DNA of 6,104 nucleotides, taken from positions 1-6,104 of the forward strand of contig JAEMTM010000110.1 in assembly GCA_016462305.1 (NCBI GenBank). Reading direction: 5' to 3'. Both the position numbers and the translations under genes were made by a program. Of the stretch, positions 1 through 5,997 are shown piece after piece; position 1 is the stretch's first letter; every line of letters starts with the position of its first letter. The notes beneath the pieces are model-generated. The model was given only the letters and a program-made list of their open reading frames with translations. It ran no database searches and was not told the DNA's origin. The DNA comes from Sphingomonadaceae bacterium (GTDB taxonomy: Bacteria; Pseudomonadota; Alphaproteobacteria; Sphingomonadales; Sphingomonadaceae).

Positions 1-644
1 TTAATCACATCGGCGAAGGTCTCGGCGCTTTGGGCGCCGGGGACCATATATTTTTGGTCGAAGATGATTGCAGGAACGCCGGTGATATTCTGGTCGGTCC
101 AATGCGCCATTTCTGCCCGCACGCTGGTCGTGAGCGCGGCATCGTTGATCCATGCCAAGGCGACGGCGCGGTCCATGCCTTGCGCCTCGGCAATATCGCA
201 CAAGACGTCGGTGTCGCTGACATCGCGGCGGTCCTGAAAATAGGCGGTGAACAAAGCCATTTTCAGCGCGGTCTGCGCGCGCCATCCGCGTTCGCTGCCA
301 AAAATAGTGAGCAATTTATGCGCGTTGAACGTGTTGTAAATGCGCATGCCGTCGCCATAATTAAACGCAAAGCCGACCTTGTTGCCGATGTCGGACAGCC
401 TGTTCCGGTTCGCACGGCTTTGTTCGGGCGTGCTGCCATATTTGCGCGCGATATGCTCTGCGGTATCTTCGCCTTCGGGCGGCATGTTCGGGTTGAGTTC
501 GAACGGATGCCAGTGGGTTTCGGCGGCAATGTCTTGGCCGACCAACGTCAGCGCTTGCTCCACCTGTTTCAGGCCAATGATGCACCATGGGCATACCACG
601 TCGGAGACGATGTCGATCCGCAACGGCGCCGCGTCAGTCGTCAT
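1..644 (-). CDS. FrnE-type DsbA family oxidoreductase, 3' end cut by window edge
   Basis: This is a thioredoxin-fold oxidoreductase of the DsbA/FrnE group. The reading frame is open from the ATG at 644 to the left edge, giving 214 visible codons without a stop, so only the last residues should be missing (the family is usually about 210-240 aa). The N-terminus runs 'RIDIVSDVVCPWC', with the CPWC redox motif at residues 18-21. The family-typical 'HPFELNPNMP' follows near residues 45-55, and the 'TGVPA' loop near the C-terminus carries the expected cis-proline. No signal peptide is seen, so it should act in the cytoplasm, unlike the two DsbA-like proteins at the right of the window. Its ATG overlaps the nudC stop codon by 4 bases (ATGA) and no strong Shine-Dalgarno precedes it, which suggests translational coupling. 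The substrate is unknown. Related FrnE proteins have been linked to oxidative stress, and the fold is shared with 2-hydroxychromene-2-carboxylate isomerases, a less likely alternative. Confidence 0.9.
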   Translation of the reverse strand, partial: MTTDAAPLRIDIVSDVVCPWCIIGLKQVEQALTLVGQDIAAETHWHPFELNPNMPPEGEDTAEHIARKYGSTPEQSRANRNRLSDIGNKVGFAFNYGDGMRIYNTFNAHKLLTIFGSERGWRAQTALKMALFTAYFQDRRDVSDTDVLCDIAEAQGMDRAVALAWINDAALTTSVRAEMAHWTDQNITGVPAIIFDQKYMVPGAQSAETFADVI

Positions 645-1522
645 TGCGATACCCAATGGCGCAACAGGCTATGCGCGATGGCAAAGGGTGGCGGCGCGTT
701 GAAGCGGCGGTCGGTGTCACCGGCCAAGGCGGCAATCGCCTCATCCTTCGTCACCCACATCGCATCTTCAATCTCCTGTGTGTCGAGCGTGAGTGCATCG
801 CCCAACGCATCGGCGGTGCACGCAATCATCAATTGCGACCCGCCAAAAGGCCAGGGCTGGCTGGTGACATAACGCACCGCGCCGCAGGTGACGCCGGCCT
901 CCTCATGGATTTCGCGGCGGACGGCCTCTTCAATGCATTCGCCGGGTTCCAAAAAGCCCGCTAGCGCCGAATAATTGCCCGGCGGGAAGCGCGATTGCCG
1001 CCCGACCAGTGCCTTGCCTTCAAATTCGGCGAGCATGATGACCACAGGGTCAGTGCGCGGAAAATGTTCCTTTTGGCAATTACCGCATTTGCGGCCCCAG
1101 CCTGCGCGGAACAGCACAGTCGCCGCGCCGCAGCGTCCGCAGAAACGATGGCCATTATGCCATTCGATCAGGCTGCGTGCCGTGCCATAGATCGCGGCGT
1201 CCTCGGCGGGTAGCATCGATAAAGCGCGCCAGATGGCTGGCGAACGAAACGCATCGCCCGCCGCATCAACCAACGCCACAAAATGCGGCTTTCCATCGGA
1301 AAGGCCAAGCAGGATCAGCTCTTCCGAACCGTCTAGTTCGGCCAAAGAATGCCAGTGCAATCCGCCTGCGTCGCTGACCCGCGGGTCAAGCCCGTCAAGC
1401 CCCAACACCCGCGCGCGCCAGTCCCCCAGCAACAGGCCATAGGCCTCTGCATCATTGCGCACGCGGTCAGCGCGGTCGAGCGGGGAGCCTGTAAAACCTG
1501 GAGCCATCATCGGATCAGGCAT
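641..1522 (-). CDS. nudC: NADH/NAD+ pyrophosphatase NudC, Nudix hydrolase (293 aa)
   Basis: NudC enzymes hydrolyse NAD(H) to NMN(H) and AMP, and some also remove NAD caps from RNA 5' ends. The protein has the full NudC layout. A variable N-terminal domain covers residues 1-120. A four-cysteine zinc ribbon has C128, C131, C146 and C149. A perfect Nudix box at 189-211 fits G-x5-E-x7-REUxEExGU, with metal-binding glutamates in 'REIHEE'. The NudC signature follows at 221-229, here SQPWPFGGS instead of the usual SQPWPFPxS, so one proline is replaced by glycine. The start at 1522 lies 4 bases after the stop of the upstream hydrolase gene, with no clear Shine-Dalgarno. Two further in-frame ATGs (1510 and 1507) come from or lie beside a 12-bp duplication, so the true start could be up to five codons later. 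The 3' end overlaps the downstream oxidoreductase gene by 4 bases. Confidence 0.96.
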   Translation of the reverse strand: MPDPMMAPGFTGSPLDRADRVRNDAEAYGLLLGDWRARVLGLDGLDPRVSDAGGLHWHSLAELDGSEELILLGLSDGKPHFVALVDAAGDAFRSPAIWRALSMLPAEDAAIYGTARSLIEWHNGHRFCGRCGAATVLFRAGWGRKCGNCQKEHFPRTDPVVIMLAEFEGKALVGRQSRFPPGNYSALAGFLEPGECIEEAVRREIHEEAGVTCGAVRYVTSQPWPFGGSQLMIACTADALGDALTLDTQEIEDAMWVTKDEAIAALAGDTDRRFNAPPPFAIAHSLLRHWVSQ

Positions 1523-1532
1523 CGGATCAGGC
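1509..1532. repeat. 12-bp perfect tandem duplication across the hydrolase stop / nudC start
   Basis: The unit ATCGGATCAGGC occurs twice in a row, at 1509-1520 and 1521-1532 (plus-strand reading). On the coding strand each unit, with the next base, reads as a TGA-4-base-ATG cassette. The first copy supplies the hydrolase stop and the first nudC ATG. The second copy is read in the nudC frame as P-D-P and offers another ATG at 1510. Confidence 0.95.
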
Positions 1533-2843
1533 TGGCAAACCCAAGTCCTTCAGGCCCAAGTCCTTCTTAACCCATTTGGCGAAGTCTTCATGGAACGGAT
1601 AGACACTGCTTGGCATATATTGCGCCATGCAGACGGCGCGCAACTTGCGTCTTGGGTCGACAAAAGCCACTGTTCCAGCCGCGCCGCCCCAGCCGAACAC
1701 ACCAGCATTCACGCCCTTGCCAACCCGGCCACCCGCGCCAAAGCCAGCGCCGTCGGCATAAGTGCCGTCGGTTGACACCGCCGATGGCAGTAAGTCGGAC
1801 ATGGCGAGCTTGGCGGTCGCCGTTGACATCACGCGGACGCCATCCAATGCACCATGATTGGACAGCATGTTGAGGAAACGGTCATAATCGCGCGCGGAAC
1901 TCACCATGCCAGCGCCACCAAAGGCAAAGGCTGGCTTGTCGAGGTAAATGCTCGTCGATGCCGGGTCGATGGGGAACAACACGCCATTCACAGGCGCGTA
2001 ATTGGACACGAAGCGCTTGGTTTCCGACTTGGGCACTTGGAAATAGCTGCTGGTCATTTTCAGCGGTTCAAAAATCCGCGCTTTCAAAAACGCCTCAAAA
2101 TCCATGCCGCTTGCGACTTCAATCACGCGACCAAGCAAATCGAGCGAGATCGAATAGCTCCATTTCGTGCCCGGCTCGGCAATCAAAGGCAGCTTTGCCA
2201 GACGTTCGGCAAATGTCTTGAGATCAGGGGTCGGCGCGCTTTTTGGCTGGCCCGGAATGGGAAAGCGGCTGGCGATGCCCGGCGTGATGCCATTGTCGAG
2301 ATAGGCCTGAAGCAATGGTCCCTTGGTCACAATCGCATAGCCCAGACCGGCGGTGTGAGTCAGCAAATGGCGAACGGTAATCTGCGTCTTGGCTGGCACC
2401 GCATCCAGGCTTTTGCCCGGGTCGGTCATTACAGTCATATTGGCAAATTCTGGCAGGAAATCGGCAATCGGCTGATCCAGCTTCATCTTCCCTTCGCCGA
2501 CAAGGATCATCGCGGCAATGCCAGTGACAGGCTTTGTCATCGAATAAATGCGCCACAATGTGTCGATATTCACGGGCGTCGTTTCGCCCAGCCCTTGCGT
2601 GCCAATGGCGACAACATCAGGCATCCCTGCTGCACGACCAATGGTGGCAAGCAAACCGGGCAGCTTGCCCGAAGAGACATAGCTTTCAAACTGCGTCCGG
2701 ATGGTCGGATATAAATCGGCCGCCTGTGCCCAAGCCCGCGTCGGCGCAAATGCGCTTATGGCACCTGCCGCTGCCAATTGGCCGCCCCACGTCAAAAACC
2801 CGCGTCGGCCAATCATGGCCTGACCACTATCCTGCATATTCAT
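1527..2843 (-). CDS. Tat-exported beta-lactamase-family serine hydrolase (EstB-like esterase or class C fold), 438 aa
   Basis: This is a serine hydrolase of the beta-lactamase/penicillin-binding-protein fold (PF00144), closest in motifs to family VIII carboxylesterases such as EstB. The N-terminus has a twin-arginine signal, 'GRRGFLTWGG' at about 12-21, then an alanine-rich stretch and a likely cleavage after 'AWA' (residue 39), so export by Tat to the periplasm is expected. The nucleophile motif is S101-M-T-K104, the second motif is Y230-S-I, and 'GWGGAAGT' near 384-391 takes the place of the class C KTG box. That replacement favours an esterase or peptidase over a true beta-lactamase. The substrate cannot be read from the sequence. 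The start at 2843 is chosen because an AGGAG sits 7 bases upstream and the Tat signal follows directly. The frame stays open to 3092, but that extension lies inside mutY and would bury the signal. The ATG overlaps the mutY stop by 4 bases. The C-terminus ends in a duplicated KDLGL. Confidence 0.92.
   Translation of the reverse strand: MNMQDSGQAMIGRRGFLTWGGQLAAAGAISAFAPTRAWAQAADLYPTIRTQFESYVSSGKLPGLLATIGRAAGMPDVVAIGTQGLGETTPVNIDTLWRIYSMTKPVTGIAAMILVGEGKMKLDQPIADFLPEFANMTVMTDPGKSLDAVPAKTQITVRHLLTHTAGLGYAIVTKGPLLQAYLDNGITPGIASRFPIPGQPKSAPTPDLKTFAERLAKLPLIAEPGTKWSYSISLDLLGRVIEVASGMDFEAFLKARIFEPLKMTSSYFQVPKSETKRFVSNYAPVNGVLFPIDPASTSIYLDKPAFAFGGAGMVSSARDYDRFLNMLSNHGALDGVRVMSTATAKLAMSDLLPSAVSTDGTYADGAGFGAGGRVGKGVNAGVFGWGGAAGTVAFVDPRRKLRAVCMAQYMPSSVYPFHEDFAKWVKKDLGLKDLGLPA
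1540..1566. repeat. Direct repeat, 12 bp with 15-bp period, at the 3' end of the hydrolase gene
   Basis: CCCAAGTCCTTC occurs at 1540-1551 and 1555-1566. The 15-bp period keeps the frame and gives a duplicated KDLGL pentapeptide two residues before the C-terminus of the hydrolase. Confidence 0.93.
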
Positions 2844-3928
2844 GCTCTCTCTCCTGCGTTCAAAACCGCCTCTGCTGCTTTTCTGAATAGGGTTGGCAGA
2901 CCAGCCTTGTCGAGCGATTTTATTGGCCACCATATGCCCTCGCCGGGGTCGTCGGCACCTATTGGCCATGCCGTAACGGCAATGTCGAGAACAAGCGAAA
3001 AATGGGTAAAAACATGCGACACGCGCAGTGACAATTTGTGCCAATTGGCGGGCACAGGCGGCGTCGCATGGCCATCCAATCGGGCGGTCCATTGATCATC
3101 GGGTAAGGCGCGCATCCCCGCCAAAAGGCCATTGTCGGCGCGGCGCACCAGCCAGACTTGCCCATCCCGCTCAATCCAATAGACATTGCCTGTGCGTTGC
3201 GGCTTGGCGGCCTTGGGCGTTTTGGCAGGGTAAGCCTCCGGATTGCCCAAACGCTTGGCCTCGCAGGCAAAGGCAAGCGGACAAGCCTGACAAGACGGCG
3301 CACGCACCGAACATATGCCCGCGCCTAAATCCATCATCGCCTGCGCAAAGTCACCAGCCTGGGTGTCGGGCGTGATGCTGTCCATCGCCGCCCGAATCAG
3401 CGGCTTTGACTGCGGTAGCGGCGCAGGAATCGCAAATAGCCGCGATACGACGCGCTCGACATTGGCATCCACCACCACCGCCCGTTGCCCAAACGCAATC
3501 GCGGCGATGGCGGCGGCGGTGTAGGGGCCAATGCCGGGCAGTTTCAGCAACGCCGCCTCGGTTTGCGGCAAGCGACCTTCATATTCCGCCACAACCACCC
3601 GCGCGCATTTTAACAAATTGCGCGCACGGGCATAATAGCCAAGGCCAGCCCATGCCGCCATAACATCGGCATCATCCGCCGCCGCCAAAGCCGCAAAGTC
3701 CGGCCATATTTGCGTGAATTTGTGGAAATAGGCACCCACCGCCGCGACCATTGTCTGCTGCAACATGATTTCCGACAGCCAGACATGATAAGGGTTGGCA
3801 AAGCCCTGACCCGGCGGCGTGCGCCAAGGCAGCGTGCGTGCATAGGCGTTGTAATGCGCGCCCAAGGCCTGCGCGATATCCCCAGATTTATCGATGGCAT
3901 GTTGGACGGCTGGCATGGAAAATGGCAT
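2840..3928 (-). CDS. mutY: A/G-specific adenine DNA glycosylase MutY (about 362 aa)
   Basis: MutY removes adenine mispaired with 8-oxoguanine, preventing G:C to T:A transversions. Numbering from the ATG at 3928, the catalytic glutamate is E53 in 'WLSEIMLQQT'. The helix-hairpin-helix is 'LPGIGPYTAAAI' at about 130-141 and includes a tyrosine (Y136) where Geobacillus MutY has one. The catalytic aspartate is D154 in 'VVDANVERV'. The [4Fe-4S] cluster cysteines are C206, C213, C216 and C222, with the exact C-x6-C-x2-C-x5-C spacing. A C-terminal Nudix-like domain follows, with 'HVFTHFSL' matching the 8-oxoG recognition loop (FTH in place of FSH). The start is uncertain. ATGs at 3928 and 3916 both lie in a 12-bp repeat and neither has a Shine-Dalgarno. 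A TTG at 3997 would add a low-complexity extension running into the DUF721 gene. mutY heads the leftward cluster, and its stop overlaps the next start by 4 bases. Confidence 0.96.
   Translation of the reverse strand: MPFSMPAVQHAIDKSGDIAQALGAHYNAYARTLPWRTPPGQGFANPYHVWLSEIMLQQTMVAAVGAYFHKFTQIWPDFAALAAADDADVMAAWAGLGYYARARNLLKCARVVVAEYEGRLPQTEAALLKLPGIGPYTAAAIAAIAFGQRAVVVDANVERVVSRLFAIPAPLPQSKPLIRAAMDSITPDTQAGDFAQAMMDLGAGICSVRAPSCQACPLAFACEAKRLGNPEAYPAKTPKAAKPQRTGNVYWIERDGQVWLVRRADNGLLAGMRALPDDQWTARLDGHATPPVPANWHKLSLRVSHVFTHFSLVLDIAVTAWPIGADDPGEGIWWPIKSLDKAGLPTLFRKAAEAVLNAGERA
2851..2855 (-). promoter_or_regulatory. Shine-Dalgarno AGGAG for the exported serine hydrolase
   Basis: On the minus strand AGGAG ends 7 bases before the ATG at 2843-2841. 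It lies within the last codons of mutY. It settles the start of the hydrolase gene against the longer open frame reaching 3092, and it is the only strong ribosome binding site in the leftward gene cluster. Confidence 0.8.
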
Positions 3929-3947
3929 GGATGACGGGATGGATAAA
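3912..3947. repeat. Degenerate 12-bp tandem repeat, three units, at the mutY/DUF721 divergence
   Basis: Three 12-base units begin GGCATGGA, GGCATGGA and GGGATGGA at 3912, 3924 and 3936. In the plus frame they encode GMEN-GMDD-GMDK. The first two units contain the palindrome CATG, giving an ATG on both strands in the frames of the DUF721 gene and of mutY. All plausible ATG starts of mutY and three of the four for DUF721 fall in this repeat. Confidence 0.85.
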
Positions 3948-4478
3948 GGCAAGGCACCACCACCGCCAAAAGGCACCAAAAAGGCGCTGACGCCCAAACC
4001 ATTTCAGCGCCCGCGTGGTGGCGAGGCGAAATCCGTATCGTCGTTGATGCCCGACATCGGCCGTGCCGCGTTTCGGAAATTCGGCTTCGTGCAAAGCTCT
4101 GTCGTAAGCCGTTGGGACGAAATCGTCGGCGCGCGCTATGCCGCTGTGTCCGCACCAGAGGCTATCCGCTTTCCCATTGGCAAGAAATCCGACGGCACAC
4201 TTGAACTCACGGTGGAGGGCGCACATGCCACTATGATTCAGCATGTGCTTCCGGAAATCATCGACCGCGTGAACCGCTTTTTTGGCTATGGGGCCGTAGC
4301 GCGGGTCAAAGTCCGCCAAGGGCCAGTAAAAAGGCCACAGCTGCGCCAACCCACCGCCGCGCCCATGCTGAAACCTGTGCCGATGGAACTGGGCGAATCC
4401 TTGCGCGAAATTGGCGATCCAGAGCTTTTTGCCGTCCTCGAAAGCCTCGCAAAAAGCCTTGCCAAAGGCGGCGCGTGA
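3939..4478 (+). CDS. DUF721 (DciA-like) domain protein, about 179 aa
   Basis: This belongs to the DUF721 family (PF05258), whose characterised member DciA helps load the replicative helicase DnaB. A helicase-loader role here is inferred from family membership only. From the start at 3939, a basic, proline- and lysine-rich leader covers about residues 1-35. The domain core then runs through 'PDIGRAAFRKFGF', 'SRWDEIVGARYA', 'ELTVEGAHATMIQHVLPEI' and 'RVNRFFGY' to about residue 118. A linker and a C-terminal amphipathic stretch, 'LGESLREIGDPELF' onward, complete the protein. No signal peptide is present, so it should be cytoplasmic. The start is ambiguous: in-frame ATGs at 3894, 3915, 3927 and 3939 all open onto the same frame. 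I chose 3939 because it is the last one, keeps the lysine-rich leader, and avoids overlap with the divergent mutY. The GTG of a possible longer downstream frame overlaps its TGA. Confidence 0.87.
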   Translation: MDKGKAPPPPKGTKKALTPKPFQRPRGGEAKSVSSLMPDIGRAAFRKFGFVQSSVVSRWDEIVGARYAAVSAPEAIRFPIGKKSDGTLELTVEGAHATMIQHVLPEIIDRVNRFFGYGAVARVKVRQGPVKRPQLRQPTAAPMLKPVPMELGESLREIGDPELFAVLESLAKSLAKGGA

Positions 4479-4509
4479 TACCAAACGCGCAAGATAAGGT
4501 TCGAAGTAT

Positions 4510-4513
4510 AAGG
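4510..4513 (+). promoter_or_regulatory. Probable Shine-Dalgarno (AAGG) for the CGHC DsbA-like gene
   Basis: An AAGG within 'TAAGGT' lies 9 bases before the ATG at 4523. Together with the signal peptide that begins directly at this ATG, it favours 4523 over the upstream in-frame GTG at 4475. The rest of the 44-base gap after the DUF721 stop shows no clear promoter or terminator. Confidence 0.55.
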
Positions 4514-4522
4514 TCCAGCGGA

Positions 4523-5206
4523 ATGGCACATAGGAAAAAATATCTGGGCGCAGTTTTGGTGGGCGTAATGGCGCTCTCGACCGCGCTCATTGCCGCGCCT
4601 GCACCAAGCAAATGGCTTTCGACCGTGACGGTCACGGACAAAGGCGCGCATATCCTTGGCAACCCGGCTGCGCCAAACAAAGTGGTCGAATATTTGAGCT
4701 ACACCTGCGGACATTGTGCAGAATTTGAAGCGAAGGAAGTGCCCGCGTTCAACACGAAATTTGTAGCCACTGGCAAGGCCAGCCTCGAAATTCGCAACAT
4801 GGTGCTCAATCCCGTCGATCTGACTGCGGCCATTTTGGCGCGTTGCGGCGGTAAGAGAAAGTTTTTCGGCAACCAACGGCATTTGTTCGCGACTCAAGCC
4901 ATCTGGATTGACAATATCAAGAACATTAGCGCCGCCACGCGAGACAAATTGAAAGCGCAAGATTATGCCGGGTTCATGATCGGCACCTTTGACGAAATCG
5001 GCCTTGGCCCCATCATGCAACAACGCGGAATCACGCCAAAGCAGGCAAAAACCTGCTTGGCCAACAAATTGGCATTTGATGCCGTTTTTGATATGACAGA
5101 ATCGGGTTCCGCGCTTGGTGTAAGCGGCACGCCAGCATTTTTGGTCAATGGCGTTTTGCAAGACCATATCCATAATGCTGCCGAATTACAGGCGGTCATG
5201 CAGTAA
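4523..5206 (+). CDS. Secreted or membrane-anchored DsbA-like thiol:disulfide oxidoreductase, CGHC active site (227 aa)
   Basis: This is a DsbA-like protein of the Thioredoxin_4 type, expected to oxidise or rearrange cysteines in periplasmic proteins. It begins with a basic n-region (AHRKK), then a hydrophobic segment at about 8-26 ending near 'AAPA', either a cleaved Sec signal or an uncleaved membrane anchor. The active site CGHC is at residues 62-65, in 'YLSYTCGHCAEFE', and the cis-proline loop is 'GTPAFLVNG' (P204). CGHC is the dipeptide of eukaryotic PDI; Escherichia coli DsbA has CPHC. Two further cysteines, C108 and C178, align with cysteines in the next gene's product and may form a structural second disulfide, as reported for alphaproteobacterial DsbA of Wolbachia. 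The gene follows the DUF721 gene after 44 bases and precedes its paralogue by 53, suggesting one operon. An in-frame GTG at 4475 would place 16 residues before the signal and is less likely. Confidence 0.92.
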   Translation: MAHRKKYLGAVLVGVMALSTALIAAPAPSKWLSTVTVTDKGAHILGNPAAPNKVVEYLSYTCGHCAEFEAKEVPAFNTKFVATGKASLEIRNMVLNPVDLTAAILARCGGKRKFFGNQRHLFATQAIWIDNIKNISAATRDKLKAQDYAGFMIGTFDEIGLGPIMQQRGITPKQAKTCLANKLAFDAVFDMTESGSALGVSGTPAFLVNGVLQDHIHNAAELQAVMQ

Positions 5207-5223
5207 ACCGAGACCCGATATAG

Positions 5224-5248
5224 AAGGCCAGACAGCAAGGCCAGACAG
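5224..5248. repeat. 12-bp direct repeat between the two DsbA-like genes
   Basis: AAGGCCAGACAG occurs at 5224-5235 and 5237-5248, separated by one base. It fills about half of the 53-base gap, and the second copy runs directly into the Shine-Dalgarno of the lipoprotein gene. I see no promoter consensus or terminator in the gap. Confidence 0.93.
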
Positions 5249-5253
5249 AAGGA
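5249..5253 (+). promoter_or_regulatory. Shine-Dalgarno AAGGA for the CPQC lipoprotein gene
   Basis: AAGGA ends 6 bases before the ATG at 5260, a near-ideal ribosome binding site. It abuts the end of a 12-bp repeat pair, which carries a second, upstream AAGG copy at 5237-5240 and a third at 5224-5227. Confidence 0.75.
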
Positions 5254-5259
5254 TAGTAT

Positions 5260-5997
5260 ATGCGTATCAAGACATTCATTTTGACAACCGCCGCCGCCAT
5301 GGCGCTCGCCGCTTGCGGTGGAGCAGATACGGCTGGCGCACCAAAAGGCGAACCGCTGGCCAAGGTTGCCGCCCCTGCGGATAAGGCGTGGGTCGATGTT
5401 GTCACCAAAACCGAATTTGGCGGCTATCAAATGGGCAACCCCAATGCGAAATTGAAACTGGTCGAATATGGCGCGATTTCGTGCCCCCAATGTGCGAAAT
5501 TTTCCATGCAGTCGACCGAGGAATTGCACAAGCTGGTTAATGACGGCACTGTGTCGATGGAATTCCGGCCATTCTTGGTCCATGGTATTCAAGACATCCC
5601 CGGCTTCCTCTTGGCCCAATGCAGCGGCCCTGACGCATTTTTCCCGCTGACCGAACAGCTCTTTGCCGAACAGGCGTCATGGCTCAGTAAAATCAGCAGC
5701 GTGACCGCGGCGGACCAGCAAGCGATGCAGAAAATGTCGCCCGAACAAATCTCAACTTTGCTTGGCACTAGATTGGGGCTGATCGAATTTGTGAAGTCGC
5801 GTGGCATTAGCGAAGACCAAGCCAAAGCGTGCTTGACTGACAAGGCCGCGATTGACGCCCTGATCAAAACAACCGAGCGCGGCACGAAGGAAGACAATGT
5901 TACTGGCACCCCATTCTTCCTGCTGAACGGTGCGAAGTTGGACGCCAGTTCATGGGTGCAGGTGAAAAACAAGCTGGTCGAGGCCGGCGCACGCTAA
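5260..5997 (+). CDS. DsbA-like thioredoxin-fold lipoprotein, CPQC active site (245 aa)
   Basis: This is a paralogue of the preceding gene, anchored as a lipoprotein. The signal is MRIKTF, a short hydrophobic stretch, then the lipobox L16-A-A-C19. The residue after the lipidated cysteine is glycine, which by the E. coli rule does not retain it in the inner membrane. A linker rich in alanine and proline reaches about residue 42. The thioredoxin-like domain has 'LVEYGAISCPQCAKF', with CPQC at 75-78, and the cis-proline loop 'TGTPFFLLNG' (P218). Extra cysteines C121 ('LAQC') and C191 ('KACL') match C108 and C178 of the upstream protein. The CPQC dipeptide differs from the CPHC of classical DsbA and the CGHC next door, so the redox potential and direction of action cannot be assumed. 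A good AAGGA sets the start. smc begins 52 bases downstream. Confidence 0.92.
   Translation: MRIKTFILTTAAAMALAACGGADTAGAPKGEPLAKVAAPADKAWVDVVTKTEFGGYQMGNPNAKLKLVEYGAISCPQCAKFSMQSTEELHKLVNDGTVSMEFRPFLVHGIQDIPGFLLAQCSGPDAFFPLTEQLFAEQASWLSKISSVTAADQQAMQKMSPEQISTLLGTRLGLIEFVKSRGISEDQAKACLTDKAAIDALIKTTERGTKEDNVTGTPFFLLNGAKLDASSWVQVKNKLVEAGAR

Noticed and set aside
30..872. Long plus-strand open frame antisense to the FrnE-like and nudC genes
   Set aside because: It is the shadow of two well-supported minus-strand genes. The translation has no recognisable domain and is rich in arginine and alanine, as expected from the codon bias of the opposite strand.
1854..2714. Long plus-strand open frame antisense to the serine hydrolase
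   Set aside because: It is antisense to a gene with intact catalytic motifs. The product shows no domain, and no ribosome site supports it.
2844..3092. Upstream extension of the serine hydrolase frame to an ATG at 3092
   Set aside because: It overlaps the end of mutY, would put 83 residues before a good Tat signal, and the start at 2843 has an AGGAG at ideal spacing.
3929..3980. Possible minus-strand promoter for mutY (TTGGCG with TATCCA about 18 bases on)
   Set aside because: The match is weak, especially in the -10 element, and similar chance matches are common at this base composition.
3929..3997. TTG start at 3997 for mutY
   Set aside because: It would add a low-complexity stretch absent from the MutY family and overlap the DUF721 gene. 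ATGs at 3928 and 3916 fit the family N-terminus better.
4475..4522. GTG start at 4475 for the CGHC DsbA-like protein, overlapping the DUF721 stop as GTGA
   Set aside because: It gives 16 polar residues before the signal peptide, whereas the ATG at 4523 has an AAGG nearby and begins the signal directly. It remains a minor alternative because of the neat overlap.
4286..5173. Minus-strand open frame antisense to the DUF721 and DsbA-like genes
   Set aside because: It spans two convincing plus-strand genes and their gap, and its translation has no recognisable motif.
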